In this document: in pieces, positions 7,270 to 15,926 of the stretch
Position numbering within the stretch: the first letter of the stretch is position 1
Layout of the letters: every line of letters starts with the position of its first letter
From: a bacterium
GTDB taxonomy: Bacteria > Patescibacteriota > Gracilibacteria > Peribacterales > Peribacteraceae
DNA length: 50,754 nt
Assembly: GCA_027623015.1 (NCBI GenBank)
Contig: JAQBVR010000005.1
Span: 1 to 50,754, forward strand
Direction: 5' to 3'
The notes under the pieces: model-generated
What the model was told of the DNA's origin: nothing
Database searches by the model: none
Seen by the model: only the letters and a program-made list of their open reading frames with translations
Translations under genes and position numbers: made by a program

Positions 7270-7656
7270 TTACACATACACCACAAACTTATACAGAAAG
7301 AAATTCCACAGCACGACTGAAGCCATGGAGATGAGTTTGGCGAATTCTTTTGGTATGTCTCCGTATTCTACACATGCGTAGATGATGAGGGCTGCGACGA
7401 GAACATTGAAGAGTGCAAGCAAGCAGTAGCGGCCGAAGTGCTTTGCGAGTTTTCCAGACTTACGAAACACGCCGTATTTGTGAAACGTGAATGTTGCGAC
7501 GAAACCTACGCCATCACTGTAGACAGATGCTGCTACGTAGTAGATATTGAAATGCAATAAGAGGAGATACGATCCATAGGCGATGAGTGCAGCGGACGTT
7601 CCCGATATGAGATACAAGATGAACTGCCCTATGTGTGGGTAGATACGATTGAACAT
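7270..7656 (-). CDS. GtrA family membrane protein
   Basis: This 128-aa protein has four hydrophobic segments: FILYLISGTSAALIAYGSYL, YVAASVYSDGVGFVATFTFH, YCLLALFNVLVAALIIY and a C-terminal SMASVVLWNFFLYKFVVY. That is the GtrA/DPMS fold. The family is linked to translocating or presenting polyprenyl-phosphate sugars made by partner GT2 enzymes. It follows a GT2 gene by 2 nt, the usual pairing. The start at 7656 is the only good ATG. Confidence 0.88.
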   Translation of the reverse strand: MFNRIYPHIGQFILYLISGTSAALIAYGSYLLLLHFNIYYVAASVYSDGVGFVATFTFHKYGVFRKSGKLAKHFGRYCLLALFNVLVAALIIYACVEYGDIPKEFAKLISMASVVLWNFFLYKFVVYV

Positions 7657-7658
7657 GC

Positions 7659-8540
7659 CTAATTACTTTGGCGGTGGCGAACGATGATGTCTGCAAGCAA
7701 TCCAAAGAGTCCTATCTGCAGACCTGTCATAACAAGGAGAAGTCCTGCATCGGAGATGTTGTTATCCATAGTGATGGTTCGGTACATCATGAAAAGACCG
7801 CTAAATATAAGAAGAGCACTTGGCCACATGAAAAATTTCAAAGGTCGGAAGTACATTACGATTCGGATGATGAGATTTATAAAATGTATAAAATGCTTCA
7901 CACCATTGAATCCAGAAGACATGGAACTTTTTCCTTGTCTCTTGAAGTAGTCGATAGGGTAGTACTCCACAATGTGATGGTTGGTCAGTGCTGCAAGAGT
8001 GATAGTCATCGTAAACGAAAATCCTTGTGGGTAGAGGTGCATGTACCTTTCTGCCATGTCTCGCTTGAAGATGCGAAGACCAGAGTTGAGGTCGGGGATC
8101 TTCATTCCTACGAGGATGTTTGCCAATGTGTTCAAGACTGCTTTTGCAGGCCTGCGGATCAATGGTATCTGCACCCCCTTCTTTGTTCGTGCTCCGACGA
8201 TCATCTCCGCCTCTTTTTCTCGCATCTCTGCAAGCATTGGCTTGATCTGCTCGATAGGGTATGTGCTGTCGGCATCTGTCGTACCGATGTACTCCCCAGT
8301 GGAGTGGCGAATACCTGTTTTCATGGAAGCGCCGTACCCGAGGTTACGTGAGTGACGGATCACTTTGCAGTGAGGGATTTGGATTTTGGCAAGGATCTCA
8401 CCTGTATTATCGCTACTTCCATCGTTTACTACGATGATCTCATACTCTTCACCAAGCGTACTGAGTACACTCGATGCACTCTTGAGAGTAGCTTCTATGG
8501 ACTCGGGTTCGTTGTAGACGGGGATGAGGAGGGAGAACAT
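7659..8540 (-). CDS. GT2 polyprenyl-phosphate glycosyltransferase
   Basis: From MFSLLIPVYNEPES the protein is 293 aa. The track's 15 upstream residues are translated repeat. It shows VVNDGSSDNT near residue 40, a TTDADSTY DxD site near 93, and two C-terminal hydrophobic helices (FFMWPSALLIFSGLFMMYR and LLVMTGLQIGLFGLLADII). This is the architecture of GtrB-, ArnC- and DPM-like enzymes that load a sugar onto a polyprenyl phosphate. The GtrA-like gene follows immediately, so the pair probably supplies an undecaprenyl-phosphate sugar to the GT-C-like proteins in the window. Confidence 0.9.
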   Translation of the reverse strand: MFSLLIPVYNEPESIEATLKSASSVLSTLGEEYEIIVVNDGSSDNTGEILAKIQIPHCKVIRHSRNLGYGASMKTGIRHSTGEYIGTTDADSTYPIEQIKPMLAEMREKEAEMIVGARTKKGVQIPLIRRPAKAVLNTLANILVGMKIPDLNSGLRIFKRDMAERYMHLYPQGFSFTMTITLAALTNHHIVEYYPIDYFKRQGKSSMSSGFNGVKHFIHFINLIIRIVMYFRPLKFFMWPSALLIFSGLFMMYRTITMDNNISDAGLLLVMTGLQIGLFGLLADIIVRHRQSN

Positions 8541-8551
8541 GATTGGATCAT

Positions 8552-8634
8552 AAACTGCAAATTGCAAACTGCAAATTGCAAACACTGTAAATTTAGCACA
8601 GTTTGCGTTTTGTGATTTGCAATTTGCAATTTAG
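8552..8634. repeat. heptamer-repeat inverted element
   Basis: The left arm alternates AAACTGC and AAATTGC. The right arm has AGTTTGC, ATTTGC and AATTTGC. The arms are complementary over most of their length and occupy the whole divergent spacer between the GT2 gene (8540) and the gene at 8644, so both promoters must lie in or beside them. Confidence 0.9.
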
Positions 8635-8643
8635 TATTAGCAT

Positions 8644-11013
8644 ATGTCAGAAAATCTCCGTTCCATATACGCAGAAAAAGCCCTCAGTCAGATTCCTCGG
8701 CTTTTAGGTTTACAGGACAGAAATACGTTTTCACCCACGTATGGATGCTTCAAACGGACATACTGGCTAGATAAGACGGTAGATTTTCCAGATGCATTGC
8801 CGCAGTTTGGCGTACTTTCAATGACATTGGCCTATACCCACGATCTCCCAGGAAACATCTACAAAGACCAGCCGAAGATGCTTGAGTGGATCCTTGCGGG
8901 CATGCGGTATTGGACTACTATCCAGCATCGTGATGGATCATTCGATGAATTCTACCCAAACGAACACGGATGGACAGGTCCAACAGGATTCCTCCTCTAC
9001 GGCATGCTCAAGAGCTATATGCTTCTCAAAGAGCGGGGTGAATTTCCAGCGGAGTTCGAAGATGCGTTCTTTACCGCTTGCAGTAAAGCAGCAGACTTCA
9101 TCATCAAGTGGGATGAGCACGGTGTACTAGCGAATCACCATGCGATGGGAGTGCTTCCAGTGTATTACGCGTATCATGTGATAGGAGACAAGAGATTCCT
9201 TCATGGGTATGAGAAGAAGCTTGCAGAGTTTCTCGAGTTCCACACAGAAGAAGGATGGAGTTTGGAGTACGACGGTGCAGACATCGGGTACCTCTCTGCA
9301 ACAGTCAGTTTTCTTGGAAAGGTGTATAAGATTCACAAAGACCCACGACTCAAAAAAGTGATGGAAGAGTCCATCGAATTTCTCAGTCACTTCGCATATC
9401 CAAATGGTTTCTATGCAGGGTCGATGGGAAGTCGTAACACGTTACACTTCTATAGTCATGGTTGTGAGATCCTCGCACCCGAGATGCCACTAGCAGGTCG
9501 CGTAGCAGATGCTATGTTGGAGAGTCTCGGTAGCGACAAGATTATCTCTGCAGAGATCCAAGCAGATCGCTACTTCTTGTACCGCATCCCCGAACACTTG
9601 GAGTCGTACATCGATTACGGTCAGCGTATCGGAAATGCACAGCTTCCCTATGAGCGCGAAGACTTCCGCAAAGTGTTTGACCTTGGTCGATACTACGTTC
9701 AAAAGAAAGGAGACATGTACTTACTTGGTAACGCTGCGAAAGGTGGTGTGACGAAGTTGTTCTCTGTGAGTGAGAAGAAACAACTTACAAGTGACTGTGG
9801 GGTTATCGGTACACTGACAAATGGCGATGTAGTGTCGTCGCAGTGGATAGATCCTGACTATCGATTTGTGCCGAAAGAGAATGGGTTTTCTGTATCTGGA
9901 GCACTACATGTTGTACCTGCCAATAAGCTGTTCACACCTGTGAAACTGATAGTGTTTAGAGTGTTCTTGTTAGTCTTTGGGTGGCACACGGGCATGGCGT
10001 ATCGCATCAAGGGACTTATCCGAAAACTACTGATGCTTAAGAGTGGTAGTAGTAGCGCATTGTTCTATCGTGACGTTGAGCTAAGTGACACACATCTACG
10101 CATTGCAGATACCATCAAGATCACAGGGAAAGATCAGTTTGCTTCTCTGCAGCTTGGTGACGAATTCTTTGTACGGTACGTGCCACAGTCGCGGTACTTC
10201 CAGAGTCAAGAGTTCGATGCAGTGGGCGTGATGCTCAGTCCTCAGCAGCTGAAAGAGTTGAACACAGAGCGAAAGATTCGCATAGAGCGCAGTATCAATC
10301 TTGAGACAGGAGAGCACAGTGAGCCAGCAGTACTTCCAGTACTTGTGGGAACTATGGGACTCGAATACAGCGAAGGTCGCAAAAGTCGTAAGGCACTCAC
10401 ATATCGTTTGCGTCGTCGCGCAGACGAAGTGATCCGTAGTATCCAGACGTATCACCAAGGCACTCCACTAACACTCCTCGATCTTGGTCCTGCAGAAGGC
10501 AAGTCTCTGAGTTACGTACAAGATGTCTTCCCAGATATCGAGATGACAGGACTGGAGTTTTCTCCAGAGCTTATCGATGCGTGTACAGATAGTCGCCTGC
10601 GGATGGTCGAAGGTGATGCGATGGATCCACCATTCCGACCAGAGTCATTCGACATCATCTCCGCAACTGCACTTATCGAACATGTAGAGAGTCCTATAAA
10701 TATGCTCAAAAAGATGCACAGTCTTCTGCGCCCAGGTGGACTTATGATCATCACGACACCAGATCCATTCTTCGAACGTATCGCAGGTGCCATCGGCCAC
10801 CTCGATGATGAAGCACACCAAGAGACGATGACGACAAAAACACTCGATCGTTATCTGCGTGAGGCAGGGTTTGAACCAGTAGAAGTAGAGAAGTTTATGT
10901 GTTGGCCGTGGGGACTTCCAGGCGAGCTTGGTATCGAGTCGTTGATGAAGAAGATAGGGCTTCGGCCGTTGCTCTTGAATCAGTTGGCGGTTGGAAGAAA
11001 ATTATCAAAATAA
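8644..11013 (+). CDS. uronic-acid-enzyme-like (alpha/alpha toroid) fused to SAM methyltransferase
   Basis: This 789-aa protein has no signal peptide. Residues ~30-300 are helical with motifs CFKRTYWLDKTVDFPDALPQ, GPTGFLLYGMLKSY, GVLANHHAMGVLPVYYAY and EYDGADIGYLSATVSFLGK. These recall heparinase II/III and D-glucuronyl C5-epimerase-related (alpha/alpha)n proteins, which act on uronic-acid polymers. Residues ~310-590 are beta-rich, like the C-terminal sheet domain of that group. Residues ~605-789 are a class I methyltransferase: LLDLGPAEGKSLSYV (motif I), TGLEFSPELI, VEGDAMDPPF, ISATALIEHVE and LLRPGGLMIITTPDP. One polypeptide may therefore epimerise, cleave or bind a uronic acid glycan and also methylate it. 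The gene stands alone between two repeat elements. The N-terminal activity is inferred, while the methyltransferase call is firm. Confidence 0.72.
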   Translation: MSENLRSIYAEKALSQIPRLLGLQDRNTFSPTYGCFKRTYWLDKTVDFPDALPQFGVLSMTLAYTHDLPGNIYKDQPKMLEWILAGMRYWTTIQHRDGSFDEFYPNEHGWTGPTGFLLYGMLKSYMLLKERGEFPAEFEDAFFTACSKAADFIIKWDEHGVLANHHAMGVLPVYYAYHVIGDKRFLHGYEKKLAEFLEFHTEEGWSLEYDGADIGYLSATVSFLGKVYKIHKDPRLKKVMEESIEFLSHFAYPNGFYAGSMGSRNTLHFYSHGCEILAPEMPLAGRVADAMLESLGSDKIISAEIQADRYFLYRIPEHLESYIDYGQRIGNAQLPYEREDFRKVFDLGRYYVQKKGDMYLLGNAAKGGVTKLFSVSEKKQLTSDCGVIGTLTNGDVVSSQWIDPDYRFVPKENGFSVSGALHVVPANKLFTPVKLIVFRVFLLVFGWHTGMAYRIKGLIRKLLMLKSGSSSALFYRDVELSDTHLRIADTIKITGKDQFASLQLGDEFFVRYVPQSRYFQSQEFDAVGVMLSPQQLKELNTERKIRIERSINLETGEHSEPAVLPVLVGTMGLEYSEGRKSRKALTYRLRRRADEVIRSIQTYHQGTPLTLLDLGPAEGKSLSYVQDVFPDIEMTGLEFSPELIDACTDSRLRMVEGDAMDPPFRPESFDIISATALIEHVESPINMLKKMHSLLRPGGLMIITTPDPFFERIAGAIGHLDDEAHQETMTTKTLDRYLREAGFEPVEVEKFMCWPWGLPGELGIESLMKKIGLRPLLLNQLAVGRKLSK

Positions 11014-11016
11014 TTT

Positions 11017-11078
11017 AGTTGTAGGTTATAAGTTGTAGGTTTTGATTTTGTAACTTACAACATACAACTTACAACTCA
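11017..11078. repeat. heptamer-repeat inverted element (GTTGTAG/CAACTTA)
   Basis: Arms GTTGTAG-GTTATAA-GTTGTAG and CTTACAA-CATACAA-CTTACAA face each other between convergent genes. The potential hairpin may end both transcripts. Confidence 0.88.
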
Positions 11079-11085
11079 GAACTAT

Positions 11086-11955
11086 TCATCTCTCCCGAAT
11101 CCAATAGTATCCTCCAGGGATTCCCATCAACAGTATCGTCACAAACATGAGTAGTGCTAATGCGATTGCCTGCTCAGGACCTACACCAAACGGGGCAAGG
11201 AGTATGAGCAGTGCGGCGTCTCGTGTGCCTAGTCCACTCGGTGCTATCGGGACCATCGAAAGAAGTCCTGTTATCGTAAATGCAGAGACGAGGATAGTGG
11301 CATCTATGGTGATGCCAATACTTCTTGCGAGCATGACCGCCCAGAAGAAGTACATTGCCCAAGCAACACATGTCAGAAGAACTATATTGCAGATCTTCAT
11401 CTTTGGCAGACTCGGCATGTAGAGTTTTACGAAGGGGAGAGCGATCTTTACCATTGGAATTCGCAGAATGATGAGTATACTAATGAGTGCAGCAAAGAGA
11501 GCTATTCCCGCAATGATGAGTGCCCATTGCACGCTGATAAGTACACCGATACCGAGGATGCCTACTAATCCAATCGCGATGACATCAGTAATGCGATCTA
11601 TGATAGAGAGTGCGATACCAATCTTTCCGGGGATTCCATGTTTTTGGAGGTATGCGGCTTTGCCAAGCTCCCCGATCTTTGCTGGTGTGATGGTTCCAAG
11701 GAAGATGCCAATAGCGTAGATTTTCCACGATTCTTTGAGTGTTGGATTCTTTCCTATAATCTTGGTGAGTGTGTGCCAGCGGAGTGTTTTTGCTATAAAT
11801 ATCCCCAAAATTCCCAAGAGAGATACTGCTGCAATAGAAAAATCAGTCTGTGAAAGTGCTCCAATAAGCTTATTGCGGTCGATATTGTACAAAATCCATC
11901 CAAAGAGTAGTACGCCGATGATTTTCAGCAATGGAAGGATGCTCTTTAGCTTCAT
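11086..11955 (-). CDS. LPG-synthase-TM/UPF0104-type membrane protein (flippase-like)
   Basis: From MKLKSILPLLKIIGVLLFGW the protein is 289 aa. The track ORF extends 145 codons into the opposite gene and is rejected there. About eight hydrophobic segments are visible, with LRWHTLTKIIG, GTITPAKIGELGKAAYLQ and the late motif SGLGTRDAALLILLAPFGVG. These are hallmarks of the AglD/MprF-N-terminal (lysylphosphatidylglycerol synthase TM region) family, whose members move or tolerate lipid-linked groups across the membrane. It diverges from the gene at 11975 with about 20 bp between starts. Confidence 0.82.
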   Translation of the reverse strand: MKLKSILPLLKIIGVLLFGWILYNIDRNKLIGALSQTDFSIAAVSLLGILGIFIAKTLRWHTLTKIIGKNPTLKESWKIYAIGIFLGTITPAKIGELGKAAYLQKHGIPGKIGIALSIIDRITDVIAIGLVGILGIGVLISVQWALIIAGIALFAALISILIILRIPMVKIALPFVKLYMPSLPKMKICNIVLLTCVAWAMYFFWAVMLARSIGITIDATILVSAFTITGLLSMVPIAPSGLGTRDAALLILLAPFGVGPEQAIALALLMFVTILLMGIPGGYYWIRER

Positions 11956-11974
11956 GCCGACTACAATAGCAGAC

Positions 11975-13654
11975 ATGTTTCGAAAGATGTCATCAACTTC
12001 GCATGTGGTTCTCCTTCTCCTCTTTGCATGCGCAATGATAGGCGTTTGGCTTTTGCCGATGATCCTTGCAGGACAAGTGTACGACATCAATCCACTTCTA
12101 CTTGCGCGTAATGTGTCTGTGTCTGGCCAGTTTATTCTGACTGATGAGATTGGAAGATTTCTTGCACCACATCTTTTGACTGAAGCAGGAATCTTCTCGA
12201 CTGCAGATGGAAGACTGAGCGCACTCTTTTTTGCGTGGGTGCACCAGTGGGTTGCATGGGGTGACCATGTTATGTGGAGCGCAGTTGCTGCCAAAACAAT
12301 GGCACTATCCTTAGTTATTTGGTGGTTCTTTATCGTTAAGCTTTTCGATAGGCGCATCGCGTGGATCTCCACGATCCTCATCGCATTCATGCCACTGTAC
12401 TGGCGACAAGCGGTCTGGCTAGATGACTACAACCTTGCATTTGTATTCCTCTTTTCGAGTTTTGCTGCATATGTTTATCTTCAAGAGAAGTCACGCATAG
12501 GTGCGTTGTTACTTTCGGGTGCATTGTTTGGTGCATGTGCAGCGGCTAAAGATACGTTTCTTATTTTCGTGCCATGGTTTTGTATTGGATACTACTGGGC
12601 GCATCGTACAGACATGAAAAAAGTCATTATAGGCATCGCAGTCTTTGGTATAGCGGCACTTGTGGTATATCTCATTCTATACATCGGAGATATCCGTACT
12701 CTTGGTTACCCCGTGAACCACAACCTTGCTGCATTTTGGCCAGGTGCATCTGAGGTACGTGAAGGCTTCTACCTGCATGCGTATCCAGACCCCTATACGT
12801 ACTTTTTTGCGCGTGAGGCATACGACCAAACCTTACTGTCACAATTTACCGAGCTCACACGTATTCAGCAATACCAGCAATACAAGAGCTTCATCAATTT
12901 TGGCATTGGCGACATTGGGGTCATCGGAATTGTACTCAATGGCTTATGGTTGTTTGTCGGAAGTATTCCAGAATTATTTCAACAGGAGCACATTGGTGGT
13001 GCGGTACTGTGGCTGTTCATCCTTCCAGGATTTTTGATCTTACGCAGAGACAGACGTGTCCTTTCTCTGCAGATCGTTGGACTGATCGTATCTGCAGAAG
13101 TGATTATGCGATTCTTCCTGCATTACGGGCGTAACCACTTGATGGATTATGGTTGGATACTCGCACTTCTCGCTGCCATTGGTATCGCAGGCATTGCAGA
13201 TAAGGGACTACAGCATTCGAAGAAGATCGTGACAATGATTGTTTTGGTTCTCGTTGTCCAGCTTGTCCAAGCGAACCGCACCATCTTTGCTCGTCGGTAC
13301 GACCATCCATCTGTTTCCTATGTCGTTGCGGTATCCGATGCGATCAATCTTCTCGATAAGGATGCCGTCATCGCGCTTGGTATCGGTCCGACACAAGTTA
13401 CGCAGGTGGCACAGCTTAGCCATGCGACCGTTGTTCCTTTTGCTGAGAAGACAGTTGCAGCATTGCTGGATGAGAAGAAGGTTTCCGAAGCATTTGAAAC
13501 GTATGGCATCACACATGTATATGGGTACGGCGAAGACACACTACGGCGTGTGCGATTTCAGACGAGGAGCATAGAGAGTCTCGATGTTGACGTTGGGACT
13601 CAGTCAAAAAGTATCAGTCCTATCGTTACGTGGTTGTTGCATGTGATTCGATAG
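11975..13654 (+). CDS. multi-pass membrane protein, GT-C (PMT/ArnT)-like
   Basis: I start at MFRKMSSTSHVVLLLLFACA (559 aa). A second ATG 12 nt later is equally possible, and the longer track start runs into the divergent gene. The first membrane helix leads to a luminal loop with DEIGRFLAPHLLTEAG near residues 55-70. About ten more helices follow (including ISTILIAFMPLYWRQAVWLD), then a C-terminal soluble domain. The layout and the acidic first loop suggest a GT-C glycosyltransferase that uses a polyprenyl-linked donor. A definite family is not recognisable by eye. Confidence 0.68.
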   Translation: MFRKMSSTSHVVLLLLFACAMIGVWLLPMILAGQVYDINPLLLARNVSVSGQFILTDEIGRFLAPHLLTEAGIFSTADGRLSALFFAWVHQWVAWGDHVMWSAVAAKTMALSLVIWWFFIVKLFDRRIAWISTILIAFMPLYWRQAVWLDDYNLAFVFLFSSFAAYVYLQEKSRIGALLLSGALFGACAAAKDTFLIFVPWFCIGYYWAHRTDMKKVIIGIAVFGIAALVVYLILYIGDIRTLGYPVNHNLAAFWPGASEVREGFYLHAYPDPYTYFFAREAYDQTLLSQFTELTRIQQYQQYKSFINFGIGDIGVIGIVLNGLWLFVGSIPELFQQEHIGGAVLWLFILPGFLILRRDRRVLSLQIVGLIVSAEVIMRFFLHYGRNHLMDYGWILALLAAIGIAGIADKGLQHSKKIVTMIVLVLVVQLVQANRTIFARRYDHPSVSYVVAVSDAINLLDKDAVIALGIGPTQVTQVAQLSHATVVPFAEKTVAALLDEKKVSEAFETYGITHVYGYGEDTLRRVRFQTRSIESLDVDVGTQSKSISPIVTWLLHVIR

Positions 13655-13733
13655 GGCTTAAGTCATTCTAGAGCCAAAGATTCCCGAGTAATTTACTTCC
13701 TTCAATTTCAGACTCGTACTACTCTTCTACTGT

Positions 13734-14759
13734 ATGAAAAAAGCTCTAATAACAGGTATCACAGGCCAAGATGGGTCATATCTTGCGGAGTATCTTCTTA
13801 AGAAAGGGTACGAGGTACATGGTATAGTGCGTCGAACGAGCTCTTTTAACAGGCAGCGCATCGATAAGATCTTTTATGATCAGCACCAAGATGCATATCT
13901 CCACTATGGAGATATGACTGATATGAATTCCCTTATTCATGTTATGTCACTTTGTAAGCCAGATGAAGTGTATAACCTTGCTGCGCAATCTCATGTTCAG
14001 ATCTCATTCAATGTTCCGTACTACACGGCAATGACTGATGCTATTGGCGTGCAGAATCTTTTAGAGTCAATTCGTATCCTTGGACTGGATTCGAAGTTTT
14101 ATCAGGCGTCTACATCTGAGCTTTTCAGTGGTGATCCCGCACAAGCACCCCAAAATGAAAAGACACCTTTTCGTCCACGGAGTCCATATGGCGCTGCGAA
14201 ACTCTATGGTTTCGAAATAGCGCGCATCTACAGAGAGTCTTATGGGTTCTTTGTTTGCAATGGCATCTTGTTTAATCACGAAAGTCCTCGAAGAGGGTCA
14301 AACTTTGTGACTCGGAAAATTGTAAAAAATGTTGTAGCCCTTGTACAAGGAAATGGAGAGAGTATTCCTCTTGGCAACCTTGATGCGAAGCGTGACTGGG
14401 GGTATGCACCCGAGTATGTCGAGTCTATGCATATGATGTTGCAGCATGACAAGCCTGGAGACTATGTTGTTGCTACAGGGGAGACGCATACCGTTCGTGA
14501 GTTTGTCGATGCGTCCTTTGCACATGTGGATATCGTTGTGCAGTGGGAGGGGTCAGGACTCGGAGAGAGAGGGCTCGATGCGAAGACAGGAAAGGAGCTA
14601 GTCGTCATCGATCCGCAATATTTTCGTCCAAATGAAGTGGATCACCTCTGTGGAGACCCAAGTTATGTAAAAGCAACTCTTGGTTGGGAGCCGAAAGTCA
14701 AATATGCGGAACTTGTATCCATCATGATGGATGCTGAGATGAAGGGGGAGGGGGTTTAA
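13734..14759 (+). CDS. gmd: GDP-mannose 4,6-dehydratase
   Basis: This 341-aa protein starts MKKALITGITGQDGSYLAEY, with the Gmd-specific TGITGQDGSYL NADP-binding loop and GIVRRTSSFN. It has AAQSHVQISF, STSELFSG (catalytic Thr/Ser-Glu) and SPYGAAKLYG (YxxxK), then NHESPRRGSNFVTRKI and NLDAKRDWGYAPEYVESM. It makes GDP-4-keto-6-deoxy-mannose, the precursor of GDP-L-fucose, GDP-D-rhamnose or GDP-perosamine. No clear fcl/wcaG partner is adjacent. The SDR at 35.9 kb is the only unassigned reductase-like candidate here. A GT4 gene follows after 21 bp and may be co-transcribed. Confidence 0.96.
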   Translation: MKKALITGITGQDGSYLAEYLLKKGYEVHGIVRRTSSFNRQRIDKIFYDQHQDAYLHYGDMTDMNSLIHVMSLCKPDEVYNLAAQSHVQISFNVPYYTAMTDAIGVQNLLESIRILGLDSKFYQASTSELFSGDPAQAPQNEKTPFRPRSPYGAAKLYGFEIARIYRESYGFFVCNGILFNHESPRRGSNFVTRKIVKNVVALVQGNGESIPLGNLDAKRDWGYAPEYVESMHMMLQHDKPGDYVVATGETHTVREFVDASFAHVDIVVQWEGSGLGERGLDAKTGKELVVIDPQYFRPNEVDHLCGDPSYVKATLGWEPKVKYAELVSIMMDAEMKGEGV

Positions 14760-14780
14760 TAATTCTCAAGCTAAAGAAGC

Positions 14781-15908
14781 ATGCCTCTGCGAGTACTCAT
14801 CATTACGACGACACTCGTGCCCAAAAGTGGCTGGGGAACCTTCGCGCGCAATACCGTTCTCGGTTTACAAGAACGAGGACACACTGTCGCTGTTCTCGTT
14901 CATGAGAAGTCCGATGACATGGAGTGTGCCCAGTACGTATCGTTACCGTGGGTCCTGAGCCTTCTCGGTTCGCCATTTGCTTGGGTGAAGACTGTATCGG
15001 CCATACGCAAAGCGATCAAAGCTTTTCACCCTGATGTTATTCATATACAAGTAGAGCCTTATGCACTGGCTATGCCATTTGCTGGACGTACTCCTTGGGC
15101 TCTTAGTCTTAATGGAACGTATTGCGTGAAGCCACTGTATAGCAGGATGACTAAATACTTGATGACACTGGTCTACAAGCAGGCGCATCATATTTTTAGT
15201 CCAAGTATGTATACGAAAAAACGATGCATCGCAGCGGTAGAGGAACAATGTGGAACTGCGCTTTCGCAGGTTGTAGAGCAGAAGATCACGACATTTAAGC
15301 TTGGTATTGAGCTCTGTCCTCCTCTTGCACATTCTGTTGATGCAGATGAGCGACACGTGCTCTATGTGGGAGGTATAAAACCACGCAAAGGCATAGCAGA
15401 GATTATCGAAGGTTTTGCGTCGTATGCCAAGAATTCCGACGAACCTACACGGTTGCATCTGGTAGGTACAAATGACCCATGCCAGTACCGTGACTCTTTA
15501 CATGAGATAATCGAAGGACATGGGCTAACCGATAGCATCATCTTCCATGGGATGATCAGCCAAGAGGCGCTTGAAGAATTGTATGGCAAAGCAGATGTAT
15601 TTATTATGTTAAGTAAATCTCATGAATATCACTTTGAGGGCTTTGGCCTTGTGTTTCTTGAGGCAAATATGAGAGGTATTCCGACTATTGGCTCCAGAGA
15701 CTCTGGTTGCGCTGAAGCTGTAGACGAAGGTGTGTCTGGCTATAGTGTAGACCATGACGATCCTGAGATGATTGCAAAACGCCTGCAGTGGATCCTCGAT
15801 GAGAAACGCATAGATTCAGCAGATTGCGTTAATTGGGCACATCAACATAGTATAGATGGTCAAGTGCAAGAGTTTCTAAAAGTGTATAATGCTGTACAAT
15901 TAGCTTAG
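14781..15908 (+). CDS. GT4 (GT-B fold) glycosyltransferase
   Basis: This 375-aa protein has an N-terminal half with PKSGWGTFARNTVLGLQERGH (Gly-rich loop) and DVIHIQVEPYAL. Its C-terminal half has VLYVGGIKPRKGI and the EGFGLVFLEANMRGIPTIGS nucleotide-sugar motif (EX7E). It is a retaining GT-B glycosyltransferase in the cytoplasm, probably adding a sugar (perhaps the deoxyhexose from the neighbouring Gmd) to a lipid-linked glycan. Donor and linkage are unknown. Confidence 0.9.
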   Translation: MPLRVLIITTTLVPKSGWGTFARNTVLGLQERGHTVAVLVHEKSDDMECAQYVSLPWVLSLLGSPFAWVKTVSAIRKAIKAFHPDVIHIQVEPYALAMPFAGRTPWALSLNGTYCVKPLYSRMTKYLMTLVYKQAHHIFSPSMYTKKRCIAAVEEQCGTALSQVVEQKITTFKLGIELCPPLAHSVDADERHVLYVGGIKPRKGIAEIIEGFASYAKNSDEPTRLHLVGTNDPCQYRDSLHEIIEGHGLTDSIIFHGMISQEALEELYGKADVFIMLSKSHEYHFEGFGLVFLEANMRGIPTIGSRDSGCAEAVDEGVSGYSVDHDDPEMIAKRLQWILDEKRIDSADCVNWAHQHSIDGQVQEFLKVYNAVQLA

Positions 15909-15914
15909 ATATTG

Positions 15915-15920
15915 TATAAT
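15915..15920 (+). promoter_or_regulatory. -10 box of the HD gene
   Basis: A perfect TATAAT ends 6 nt before the ATG at 15927, leaving no room for a leader. No convincing -35 was found, and the box overlaps the 3' end of the upstream GT4 region. Confidence 0.35.
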
Positions 15921-15926
15921 ATTGTT

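Noticed and set aside
11735-11974. Upstream 80 codons of the GT-C-like track ORF
   Set aside because: They are antisense to the UPF0104-like gene. Sensible membrane-protein sequence begins at MFRKM/MSSTS.
11956-12390. N-terminal 145 codons of the UPF0104-like track ORF
   Set aside because: They are antisense to the first codons of the gene at 11975 and show no membrane or domain pattern.
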